From positions 124,001 to 188,000 of the forward strand of contig JAJKFH010001480.1 of NCBI GenBank assembly GCA_023333565.1: a stretch of 64,000 nucleotides of DNA, read 5' to 3'. Both the position numbers and the translations under genes were made by a program. Shown here one piece after another: positions 60,701-64,000 of this stretch (its first letter is position 1; each line of letters begins with the position of its first letter). Source of the stretch: Puffinus mauretanicus (Eukaryota > Chordata > Aves > Procellariiformes > Procellariidae). Under the pieces are notes generated by a model. The model saw only the letters and a list, made by a program, of their open reading frames with translations, did not search any database and was not told the DNA's origin.

Positions 60701-63397
60701 CCCACTCCCTAATGTGTGATTCTGCTGGACTTTTCCACCTTTCATCCTGCACTTTTATTTTTCATTTAATAAGAAACTTACATAGCGGCCACAAAAACGG
60801 AACGTTTTGCACAGCTCAAGTATGTGACTGAAAGGACAAGCTAAAGATCAACGCTTAAATATTTAAGTTCTCCAGGTGTTGCACGGCTAATGCCATATAT
60901 TGTGCTGTCTTTAGCAGCTCGGCTGCAACTGACTGTATCAGTAACAAGCTGCAATTTTAACTCTTCTACTTTTCACTTTGCTTGAGATAATCCTAATTTT
61001 CAAAAATCTTTCCAGTTTGCACCATTATTGGAAGTACACCATTAGCAGAACTATCTAGAACGATGGTCAAAAAGAGGATTCTCTCAACTGAATAATTTTT
61101 TATAAGTAACCAGAAAATGGATAAGAAAAATTGTTAAGAGGAAAGTCTTAGTTCTGGTTTTACTTATAATTGCTTTAAGCATTTCCTTCTTTTCCCACAT
61201 ATTTATGAAAAGATTTAAATGATTTTTTGGGTGGTTGCTACAAAAGCAGCTGATAATTGGTTATGAAATATGGGTCACATTTAGGTAGCTTTCTACAAGC
61301 CTGGTTGTTCTTTCTCCCTCACACAACCGGAGGGAGTTACGTCAATCGTAACCCAAGTGTGAGTACTGTCACCTGATGAGTGGGGATCCTGTCTCACAAT
61401 TGCACAGAGCATAGTCGCCCATTTGGGTTGCTTGTCTGTGGGCTGCGGCATCACAGGCGTTTTGCTTGTATGAGAAAACACGTCCTTTTTGAAAACATGA
61501 CAAGGGACGTACAGTACTGCAGTGTCTCTAAGTCTCCAAAGGTCCCCCTCTGTGCACTATTACACCAGCGCACACCATTTATAACAACTCCTCTGTCGCT
61601 GGGGTGAGACGGTCCTTTATTAGCCTGCCTTCCTCTTAACTTACTCCTTGACTTCAGTGTCAACTGCAGCTGTTTACTCTGGCTGAATTTGCTCTGCACA
61701 GATTACCACATTCATGTAAAATTCAGTAGTTTTGCATATCCACCAACTGACTTATGAACAAAAAACATAGTAAATTTGCCATCTCTGCTTCCCAGTGAAA
61801 CTTGAAACTTGTCAGCAGTGAAAGTGGGCACAGCTCCTGTTTAGAATTACCATCCAAATTTCACCTTCTTTCTCACATGCTAATGCTAGTATTTTCCAGG
61901 GCTCTACAGGAATTAGGAACCCCCATCCACTACACTTCCCCTAAGATCTGTAAAAATTTTAGCAACTCTTCAGTGCAGGACTGCTGCTCAGCAAGTCTCT
62001 AGTCTCCCACTCAGCAGGGGCTGGGTACATATTAAAAAGAGAGAAGAAATGTCTTTGTTGTCTCATAAACACTTTTTTTAGGTTTAAATTCTTGCCCTGT
62101 CTTGAATCAAGATGAAAAGTCCATTTTTCACCACCAGTCAAGAAAACCAACAACATGGTTTCATTGAAATATTTCCTGTTGATAATTTTAAAATATTTTA
62201 TTTCCATTTCAGTGTTTATCCTTAAAAAAAACACCCAAGAAACAGAAACTGCATTATTTAAACTGTATAAGTGGGGTGTTTCTGACAATTTCAAATCTTT
62301 TCTAATGCAAGCACATGCTGAGTTGAGAGATTTGTCCAGTTTGACCCTGTTCTGCAAACAATTTCAGTGAACAGATGCTTCTGGTAAAAACAATTCATTA
62401 AAAAAATTCCCCAAACCTCTAATGTACATCACAGAAAACAGACACTGATCACTTAGTTATAAAAACCTGGCAAGCGATCTTCTTTTGCTTTTTTTCAGAA
62501 GCTTCAGTTTCCACAACTGCTCAGTTTTACAGAAAGCGGTCGTGCACATCCAGTTCTACCCTTGAGTAACTTCTAAACACTTCTGGCTTTCCTCACTCTT
62601 TGTTTACCTTTTCGCTCTGATGCAGCCCCAGTGTGTGGCTCCTGAAAGAACCGGAGCATTGGAGATAGTCGAGACCATAGAGAAACCCGAAGAATCAATG
62701 CATAGAGCCACCAGTCAGCTCTAGCAATTGCTGCATTCGAAGGCCTGTTTCTGACATACCTGCGGGGACTTGTGAGAGCGCCAGCTGTACTGGTGACTGT
62801 GGAGACTAGCCAGCAAAATATTTTCATCAGTATCCACCTGGCCAAACCGCAGTGTCTCTTGTGTGTCATTACAGATCACAAAATGGCTGAAGACCAACTC
62901 CTCTGCCTCAGGGCATTGGTTCTGAAAGGAAAGGGATATGAAAGCCAGTAAGCATCAGATTAATTGCAAGACATTTGGCAGCTGTCTGCCCAGTGGCAAC
63001 TGTTACAACACAGAAATGCTTCAAGGTCTCTTGCCGTTAGCTTTAGTCTCATAGTACTCCACACTCTGCAAAAACTAGTGTTTGGGTTGACAAAATATAT
63101 CCTAAGACTTAACATAGTTTACTTTACGTTTCTGTAATGCAAATCTTAAAGATTTAAAACTATAATAAAAACTAGATTTCCTAACTTACGTAAAAGCCTT
63201 CAATGAAATTAAATTCAGTTGGAAATGACATGTCACATAGGGCAGGTGGGGCACTACAGCCTGAGCAGAGAGGCATGAAGAGGTTTCTCCATGCTTGACA
63301 ACTGATCTCTCAGGCCAACAGGCTGCACTTCCTCTTCCCCAGCTGCTGCTTCTGCATTGAAATGTTGCTGTAGGTCAGTAGCAGAAGACTCTCTCTC
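15487..63397 (-). CDS. VPS13B: Vacuolar protein sorting 13B (COH1), 3' half of the gene; continues beyond the right edge
   Basis: VPS13B is a roughly 4000-residue bridge-like lipid-transfer protein. It works at the Golgi and endosomes, and its loss causes Cohen syndrome in humans. Twenty consecutive coding exons (15487-62921) were joined by hand. All introns are GT-AG, all phases agree, and the sum is 4230 nt (1409 residues plus TAA). One more upstream exon candidate lies at 63190-63397. The encoded part starts in the adaptor-binding VAB/SHR-BD-like repeats (WRWSEPF motif). It passes through a long conserved exon and the ATG2-like C-terminal region ([18 protein letters not shown]), and ends in the PH-like C terminus (ALRKGF). 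The gene is transcribed toward COX6C. The 5' part of the gene lies outside the window. Confidence 0.97.
15733..21594 (-). other. VPS13B: VPS13B intron between the last two coding exons
   Basis: 5.9 kb, AT-rich. It contains a perfect 26-bp palindrome at 16845-16870 and a modestly GC-rich patch near 19260-19340. Open frames up to 144 codons (19505-19939 +) carry no signature. No second gene is recognised. Confidence 0.85.
16845..16870. repeat. Perfect short palindrome
   Basis: ATCAAAGCCTAG and its exact reverse complement CTAGGCTTTGAT flank a GG loop: 12-bp arms, 26 bp in total. It is intronic and would form a stable hairpin in RNA or cruciform DNA. No flanking terminal repeats were seen. Confidence 0.8.
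21595..21844 (-). CDS. VPS13B: VPS13B exon (PH-like region, [11 protein letters not shown])
   Basis: 250 nt. The first base completes a split Trp codon and the exon ends in phase 0 at TTGGAG|GTAAAG. It encodes [17 protein letters not shown] and [19 protein letters not shown], then [12 protein letters not shown]. The hydrophobic alternation in [12 protein letters not shown] fits beta strands of the C-terminal PH-like domain. The polypyrimidine tract of its acceptor is an expanded CTT-rich run. Confidence 0.95.
21845..22513 (-). other. VPS13B: VPS13B intron (669 bp)
   Basis: A short GT-AG intron. Apart from the purine-rich run at its acceptor end nothing is recognisable. Confidence 0.9.
21847..21905. 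repeat. GAA/GAAAAA purine-rich simple repeat (CTT tract on the gene strand)
   Basis: Five GAA units plus flanking A/G-rich sequence lie directly upstream, on the minus strand, of a VPS13B acceptor (AG at 21845-21846). On the transcribed strand the run reads as a pure pyrimidine tract and therefore doubles as the splice-site polypyrimidine tract. Confidence 0.85.
22514..22616 (-). CDS. VPS13B: VPS13B exon ([14 protein letters not shown])
   Basis: 103 nt, too short and lacking an ATG, so easily missed. The acceptor is TTACCACAG; the donor is TGTCTG|GTAAAA. It encodes [14 protein letters not shown], a short variable segment, then [11 protein letters not shown] with the Trp codon split across the next intron. 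It links the ATG2-like region to the PH-like domain. Phase 1 in, phase 2 out, consistent with its neighbours. Confidence 0.95.
22617..25086 (-). other. VPS13B: VPS13B intron (2.5 kb)
   Basis: AT-rich, with no recognisable gene or well-preserved repeat. A short MIR-like string (AGTCACACAGCTACTGAGCTG near 24988) is too small to call. Confidence 0.85.
25087..25263 (-). CDS. VPS13B: VPS13B exon (ATG2-like C-terminal region, [14 protein letters not shown])
   Basis: 177 nt, phase 1 to phase 1. It encodes [14 protein letters not shown], then [12 protein letters not shown], then [20 protein letters not shown] and SQTGYG. The glycine-rich [13 protein letters not shown] signature is typical of the C-terminal amphipathic region shared by VPS13 and ATG2 proteins. 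Donor TACG|GTGAGT. Confidence 0.97.
26846..26974 (-). other. Candidate VPS13B cassette exon (unverified)
   Basis: A 129-nt open segment runs from an AG (ACTTAG|CAGAAC) to a consensus donor (GCTG|GTAAGT). It is phase 1 at both ends, exactly matching the junction between the two flanking VPS13B exons, so inclusion would add 43 residues in frame. It reads [11 protein letters not shown], then [13 protein letters not shown], then [10 protein letters not shown]. The acceptor has a poor pyrimidine tract. I do not recognise the peptide in VPS13B of other species. Confidence 0.2.
27177..27671 (+). other. Intronic 164-codon open frame of unknown meaning
   Basis: An ATG-initiated frame lies antisense to VPS13B, starting [10 protein letters not shown] and ending in a lysine run encoded by a poly-A tract just before the stop. 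It includes hydrophobic stretches but no domain I recognise. Length is slightly more than expected by chance in AT-rich DNA. No promoter or splice structure supports it, so most likely a random frame. Confidence 0.12.
29463..29522. repeat. 60-bp near-perfect palindrome, MITE-like
   Basis: Two 29-bp arms that are reverse complements with one mismatch flank a 2-bp centre. The outer ends begin TGGCCCTGATTCAGCAAAGC. The form resembles palindromic DNA-transposon derivatives (MITEs) and, from memory, an element common in turtle, crocodile and bird genomes with GGCCCTGATTCAGCAAAGC ends. No transposase and no clear target-site duplication are visible. Confidence 0.7.
31980..32150 (-). CDS. VPS13B: VPS13B exon ([19 protein letters not shown])
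   Basis: 171 nt, phase 1 to phase 1. It encodes [19 protein letters not shown], then [19 protein letters not shown], then [15 protein letters not shown]. It is part of the ATG2-like C-terminal helical region. Acceptor TATTTAG; donor CTAG|GTAACG. Confidence 0.97.
32151..33066 (-). other. VPS13B: VPS13B intron with a small GC-rich patch
   Basis: 916 bp. It contains a CpG-dense stretch at about 32478-32580 (GCCGCGCCGCGG, CGGGCGGCC) in otherwise AT-rich sequence. No exon was recognised on either strand. Confidence 0.85.
33067..33243 (-). CDS. VPS13B: VPS13B exon (ATG2-like core, [18 protein letters not shown])
   Basis: 177 nt, phase 1 to phase 1. It encodes [16 protein letters not shown], then [19 protein letters not shown] and [18 protein letters not shown]. 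The order 'lG.P..LV.siG.GV.DF...P.EGl..GP..F..Gv.rG..S.v' is the diagnostic C-terminal signature of VPS13/ATG2 lipid-transfer proteins. Acceptor CCACACAG; donor AAAG|GTAGAT. Confidence 0.98.
33850..34120 (+). mobile_element. LTR-like or promoter-like segment (tentative)
   Basis: A TATATAAA box at 33938-33945 is preceded by TTATGCATATCC. It is followed at the usual distance by a GC-rich stretch (ACGGCCGAGCGCGC) and, about 170 bp on, by AATAAA at 34113-34118. U3 TATA, R and poly(A) signal in this order is how a solo LTR looks. No terminal repeats or duplications could be confirmed, and a cryptic cellular promoter is equally possible. Confidence 0.25.
35103..35115. promoter_or_regulatory. RFX X-box-like motif
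   Basis: GTTGCC and GGTAAC half-sites are separated by a single C, a perfect match to the X-box consensus GTNRCC(N0-3)RGYAAC bound by RFX factors. It sits in a locally GC-rich part of a VPS13B intron. Function is not shown. Confidence 0.3.
37704..38527 (-). CDS. VPS13B: VPS13B large exon (824 nt)
   Basis: The largest exon here, adding about 274 residues, phase 2 in and phase 1 out. It includes [18 protein letters not shown], a variable stretch, GDLQLDN-like [18 protein letters not shown], the highly conserved [40 protein letters not shown] and finally [20 protein letters not shown]. It bridges the adaptor-binding repeats and the ATG2-like core (the APT1-like region). Acceptor CTGTCTAG; donor GCAG|GTCAGT, slightly non-consensus. 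Confidence 0.98.
38528..39724 (-). other. VPS13B: VPS13B intron (1.2 kb)
   Basis: AT-rich; nothing recognisable beyond the splice sites. Confidence 0.9.
39725..39843 (-). CDS. VPS13B: VPS13B exon ([18 protein letters not shown])
   Basis: 119 nt, phase 0 in and phase 2 out. It encodes [19 protein letters not shown], then [18 protein letters not shown]. Acceptor CTCCACTAG; donor AACAG|GTACAT. It ends the last adaptor-binding-type repeat. Confidence 0.95.
39844..42361 (-). other. VPS13B: VPS13B intron (2.5 kb)
   Basis: AT-rich; short A-rich and GTTTT runs near 41890-41925. No recognisable gene or repeat family. Confidence 0.88.
42362..42561 (-). CDS. VPS13B: VPS13B exon ([20 protein letters not shown])
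   Basis: 200 nt, phase 1 in and phase 0 out. It encodes [19 protein letters not shown], then [17 protein letters not shown], then [15 protein letters not shown]. It has no ATG in the right frame, so simple open-frame scans show only a wrong frame here. Acceptor AATTTCAG; donor ACACAA|GTAAAT. Confidence 0.95.
42562..43167 (-). other. VPS13B: VPS13B intron (606 bp)
   Basis: AT-rich intron with canonical ends; nothing else seen. Confidence 0.9.
43168..43295 (-). CDS. VPS13B: VPS13B exon ([20 protein letters not shown])
   Basis: 128 nt, phase 2 in and phase 1 out. It encodes [17 protein letters not shown], then [19 protein letters not shown] and KENFKG. The 'i.I.N....l..' pattern is typical of VPS13 adaptor-binding repeats. 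Acceptor TGTTTCAG; donor AAAG|GTATGT. Confidence 0.96.
43296..44841 (-). other. VPS13B: VPS13B intron (1.5 kb)
   Basis: Strongly AT-rich; no recognisable element. Confidence 0.9.
44842..45125 (-). CDS. VPS13B: VPS13B exon ([25 protein letters not shown])
   Basis: 284 nt, phase 0 in and phase 2 out. It encodes [16 protein letters not shown], then [12 protein letters not shown], a Ser/Pro-rich loop, [27 protein letters not shown] and GFCTR. The loop is poorly conserved relative to what I remember of mammals. Acceptor CTCTTTCCAG; donor ACCAG|GTACTG. Confidence 0.95.
45126..46234 (-). other. VPS13B: VPS13B intron (1.1 kb)
   Basis: AT-rich; nothing recognisable. Confidence 0.9.
46235..46381 (-). 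CDS. VPS13B: VPS13B exon ([20 protein letters not shown])
   Basis: 147 nt, 49 whole codons. It encodes [17 protein letters not shown], then [19 protein letters not shown] and [12 protein letters not shown]. 'IINDTSYQI' is the repeat-type 'i.N.t...i' motif of the VPS13 adaptor-binding domain. Acceptor TATTTTACAG; donor AGAG|GTAAAG. Confidence 0.96.
46382..46797 (-). other. VPS13B: VPS13B intron (416 bp)
   Basis: Short AT-rich intron. The donor GTTAGA is weaker than consensus; nothing else is seen. Confidence 0.9.
46798..46986 (-). CDS. VPS13B: VPS13B exon ([19 protein letters not shown])
   Basis: 189 nt, 63 whole codons. It encodes [17 protein letters not shown], then [36 protein letters not shown] and HQK. 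Acceptor CACTTGCAG; donor CAAAAG|GTTAGA. Part of the adaptor-binding repeats. Confidence 0.96.
46987..47991 (-). other. VPS13B: VPS13B intron (1.0 kb)
   Basis: AT-rich; nothing recognisable. Confidence 0.9.
47992..48193 (-). CDS. VPS13B: VPS13B exon ([19 protein letters not shown])
   Basis: 202 nt. The first base completes a split codon and the exon ends in phase 0. It encodes [18 protein letters not shown], then [30 protein letters not shown] and KVIIPPNFE. '[15 protein letters not shown]' is an adaptor-binding repeat motif with the conserved Asn. Acceptor TTGAACAG; donor TCGAG|GTAACT. Confidence 0.97.
48194..48896 (-). other. VPS13B: VPS13B intron (703 bp)
   Basis: AT-rich, with a short TATATA-rich run near 48808-48835; nothing else. 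Confidence 0.9.
48897..49067 (-). CDS. VPS13B: VPS13B exon ([15 protein letters not shown])
   Basis: 171 nt, phase 2 to phase 2. It encodes [20 protein letters not shown], then [17 protein letters not shown] and [11 protein letters not shown]. Acceptor AATGACAG; donor GACAG|GTAATT. Confidence 0.96.
49068..49577 (-). other. VPS13B: VPS13B intron (510 bp)
   Basis: AT-rich; nothing recognisable. Confidence 0.9.
49578..49753 (-). CDS. VPS13B: VPS13B exon ([20 protein letters not shown])
   Basis: 176 nt, phase 0 in and phase 2 out. It encodes [20 protein letters not shown], then [18 protein letters not shown], then [16 protein letters not shown]. 'F.P.fvVrs.LpdpI.i' is a classic VPS13 adaptor-binding repeat start. 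Acceptor TTTTTGTAG; donor GCCAG|GTAAAA. The exon lacks an in-frame ATG. Confidence 0.96.
49921..50004 (-). CDS. VPS13B: VPS13B exon ([13 protein letters not shown])
   Basis: 84 nt, 28 whole codons, too short for open-frame scans. It encodes [15 protein letters not shown], then [13 protein letters not shown]. It is flanked by two very short introns (167 bp at 49754-49920 and 154 bp at 50005-50158). Acceptor GCATACAG; donor GATTA|GTAAGT. Confidence 0.96.
50159..50422 (-). CDS. VPS13B: VPS13B exon ([15 protein letters not shown])
   Basis: 264 nt, 88 whole codons. It encodes [19 protein letters not shown], then [35 protein letters not shown], and [13 protein letters not shown], ending TVIQ. Acceptor GTGTTTTAG; donor TTCAG|GTATGA. 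Confidence 0.97.
50423..51748 (-). other. VPS13B: VPS13B intron (1.3 kb)
   Basis: AT-rich; nothing recognisable. Open frames of 70-97 codons show no family signature. Confidence 0.88.
51749..51904 (-). CDS. VPS13B: VPS13B exon ([22 protein letters not shown] signature)
   Basis: 156 nt, 52 whole codons. It encodes [18 protein letters not shown], then [19 protein letters not shown] and [11 protein letters not shown]. The W-WSEPF-D block is the hallmark of the VPS13 adaptor-binding (SHR-BD) domain, which recruits VPS13 proteins to membranes through partner proteins. Acceptor TTCTTTCCAG; donor AAGCAA|GTAAGT. Confidence 0.97.
52031..52070 (+). mobile_element. Possible CR1 3'-tail remnant
   Basis: ATTCTGTGATTCTATGATTT preceded by a GGTTCTC-like string resembles the last 30-40 bp of avian CR1 elements, including the characteristic ATTCTATGAT direct repeats. 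With so little sequence this could be chance. Confidence 0.35.
56965..58328 (+). mobile_element. CR1 LINE, 5'-truncated, reading frame broken
   Basis: CR1 is the dominant bird non-LTR retrotransposon. This copy starts inside the reverse transcriptase at GGATCCGGGGAACTACAGGC ([10 protein letters not shown]) and runs to a full 3' end with TTCCAACCTTAATG and ATTCTATGATT. RT motifs are visible in order: [33 protein letters not shown] and FADDTKLGG, followed by the CR1 C-terminal part ([19 protein letters not shown]). It carries an in-frame TGA at 57439-57441 just before FADD and at least two frame changes, near 57675 and 57990. It is therefore inactive, though quite well preserved. The 5' truncation is usual for the family. 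Confidence 0.95.
58329..62759. other. Intronic DNA between the CR1 copy and the next VPS13B exon
   Basis: 4.4 kb of AT-rich intron. I see no exon or preserved transposon. A 58610-58800 stretch with a weak resemblance to an old interspersed repeat is noted in the findings. Confidence 0.75.
62760..62921 (-). CDS. VPS13B: VPS13B exon ([17 protein letters not shown])
   Basis: 162 nt, 54 whole codons. It encodes [19 protein letters not shown], then [19 protein letters not shown], then [16 protein letters not shown]. It continues directly into the SHR-BD signature exon 10.9 kb downstream. The acceptor is TTTCCTTTCAG; the donor is CGCAG|GTATGT. The open frame that begins with ATG here is in the wrong frame. 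Confidence 0.96.
62922..63189 (-). other. VPS13B: VPS13B intron (268 bp, if the upstream candidate exon is real)
   Basis: AT-rich sequence between the donor GTAAGT at 63184-63189 and the acceptor at 62922-62923. Its small size is in line with other introns of this gene part. Confidence 0.55.
63190..63397 (-). pseudogene. VPS13B: VPS13B upstream exon candidate with an apparent frame change
   Basis: A strong acceptor (poly-T, then GGTATCAG) and a consensus donor (TTTTAC|GTAAGT) bound 208 nt. From the acceptor one frame is open for 47 codons ([20 protein letters not shown]) to a TAG at 63254-63256. The frame that joins the next exon in phase reads back from the donor ([19 protein letters not shown]) to a TGA at 63310-63312. 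The two frames overlap over 63257-63309, so one extra base or two missing bases there would explain it. A shorter exon from the acceptor CTCTGCTCAG (63190-63260) is an alternative. It is listed under this type only because the frame is broken as read; the gene itself looks functional. Confidence 0.5.
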
Positions 63398-64000
63398 CTG
63401 ATACCACAACATTTAAAAAAAAAAAAACTTAAAGAAAAAGCAGGAGACATGGGGAGAGTATTTGCACAGCTCCATGAGGCTAGTTTGAAAATTCGTCATG
63501 CAATTTGACAGTCTAACAGTAAAAATCAAAAACTATCATGGGTTTTAAAAGTATTTTAGATTTTAAAATACTTCTTCTCTTGCCTGCAGCATCCTTCCAT
63601 CCCTCTCTTTCTGCTTTTCATCTGGCTCCTTGTCACTTTGTTGACACAATGAGACTATATGATAGTCATAAAAATTACCAGAGCTACAGGTCTTCCGCCC
63701 CTGAAGGCACGAACTATAATCCCCTATACGGGAGAGGTCAAAGTGTGACTGACAATTTGATTTGGAGATCACCTCTCGTATATTTCTGTCCTAGTCACTA
63801 TTGGGCTGCCACCTTCCACTTACAACTATCTAGCAACCATAACAATTACTCCAAGAAAGCAACATTTGGATAGTCTTCATGCAATTTAATGGGTATAACA
63901 CAAAGAATTCATCTTCTTGCGCTTTCGTTACCTCTTTTTGACCCATCTTTCCTAGCACACACTTTTGACAATGCTTTATTTTTGGTTGGTTTCCTTCTCT
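63398..64000 (-). other. VPS13B: VPS13B intron, cut by the window edge
   Basis: AT-rich, with a poly-A/T run at 63414-63427 that supplies the pyrimidine tract of the candidate exon's acceptor. No further exon was recognised up to the right edge. Confidence 0.6.

Larger units (their letters stand above)
51905..62759 (-). other. VPS13B: VPS13B intron (10.9 kb), host of a CR1 element
   Basis: The longest intron in the window. It contains a 5'-truncated CR1 LINE at 56965-58328 in antisense orientation, a possible CR1 tail remnant at 52031-52070 and possibly an old repeat at about 58610-58800. The remainder is AT-rich without recognisable exons: the flanking exons join in phase with contiguous VPS13B protein sequence. 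Confidence 0.85.

Noticed and set aside
62573..62869. 98-codon ATG-initiated frame on the - strand
   Set aside because: It overlaps a true VPS13B exon in a different frame and runs through the donor into the intron.
63538..63873. 111-codon open frame near the right edge
   Set aside because: No resemblance to VPS13B in either orientation, and no splice sites giving a consistent phase.
1..64000. tRNA genes, CRISPR arrays, operons, or the MIR599/MIR875 microRNAs that lie in VPS13B introns in human
   Set aside because: No A/B-box or cloverleaf, regularly spaced repeats or matching hairpins were seen. In human those microRNAs lie in a more 5' intron than the part of the gene covered here.

Overview
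The window is vertebrate nuclear DNA, almost certainly from a bird. Genes are split by GT-AG introns and most intergenic and intronic DNA is AT-rich. Repeats are sparse and of avian type: a 5'-truncated CR1 LINE with the ATTCTATGATT tail and a fragment resembling a neoavian LTR. The gene order COX6C / VPS13B matches human 8q22.2. I cannot name the species.

Layout, left to right. 1-4150 is intergenic and holds a probable LTR fragment. 4190-5370 is a CpG island that carries the COX6C promoter and non-coding first exon. COX6C runs on the + strand to a poly(A) signal near 10720: coding exons at 5917-6030 and 7657-7776, then a separate 3' UTR exon from 10620. A short intergenic interval follows. 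From about 13.7 kb to the right edge the window is the 3' half of VPS13B on the - strand, so the two genes converge tail to tail. Twenty terminal VPS13B coding exons (15487 to 62921) could be joined with consistent phases, giving 4230 nt, or 1409 residues plus stop. One further upstream exon candidate (63190-63397) is open only if a one-base frame change is allowed.

The two genes are not functionally linked. COX6C encodes a small single-helix subunit of cytochrome c oxidase in the inner mitochondrial membrane. VPS13B (COH1) is a very large bridge-like lipid-transfer protein of the Golgi and endosomal system, and its loss causes Cohen syndrome in humans. The part present covers the adaptor-binding (VAB/SHR-BD-like) repeats, the ATG2-like C-terminal helical region and the C-terminal PH-like region.

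Points worth a second look: the apparent frame break in the most upstream VPS13B exon; an unrecognised 129-nt phase-1 symmetric open segment with a consensus donor (26846-26974), a possible cassette exon; a 60-bp near-perfect palindrome at 29463-29522; several candidate intronic regulatory patches; and a broken CR1 copy that keeps its reverse-transcriptase motifs. No prokaryotic-type system, CRISPR array or tRNA was seen.
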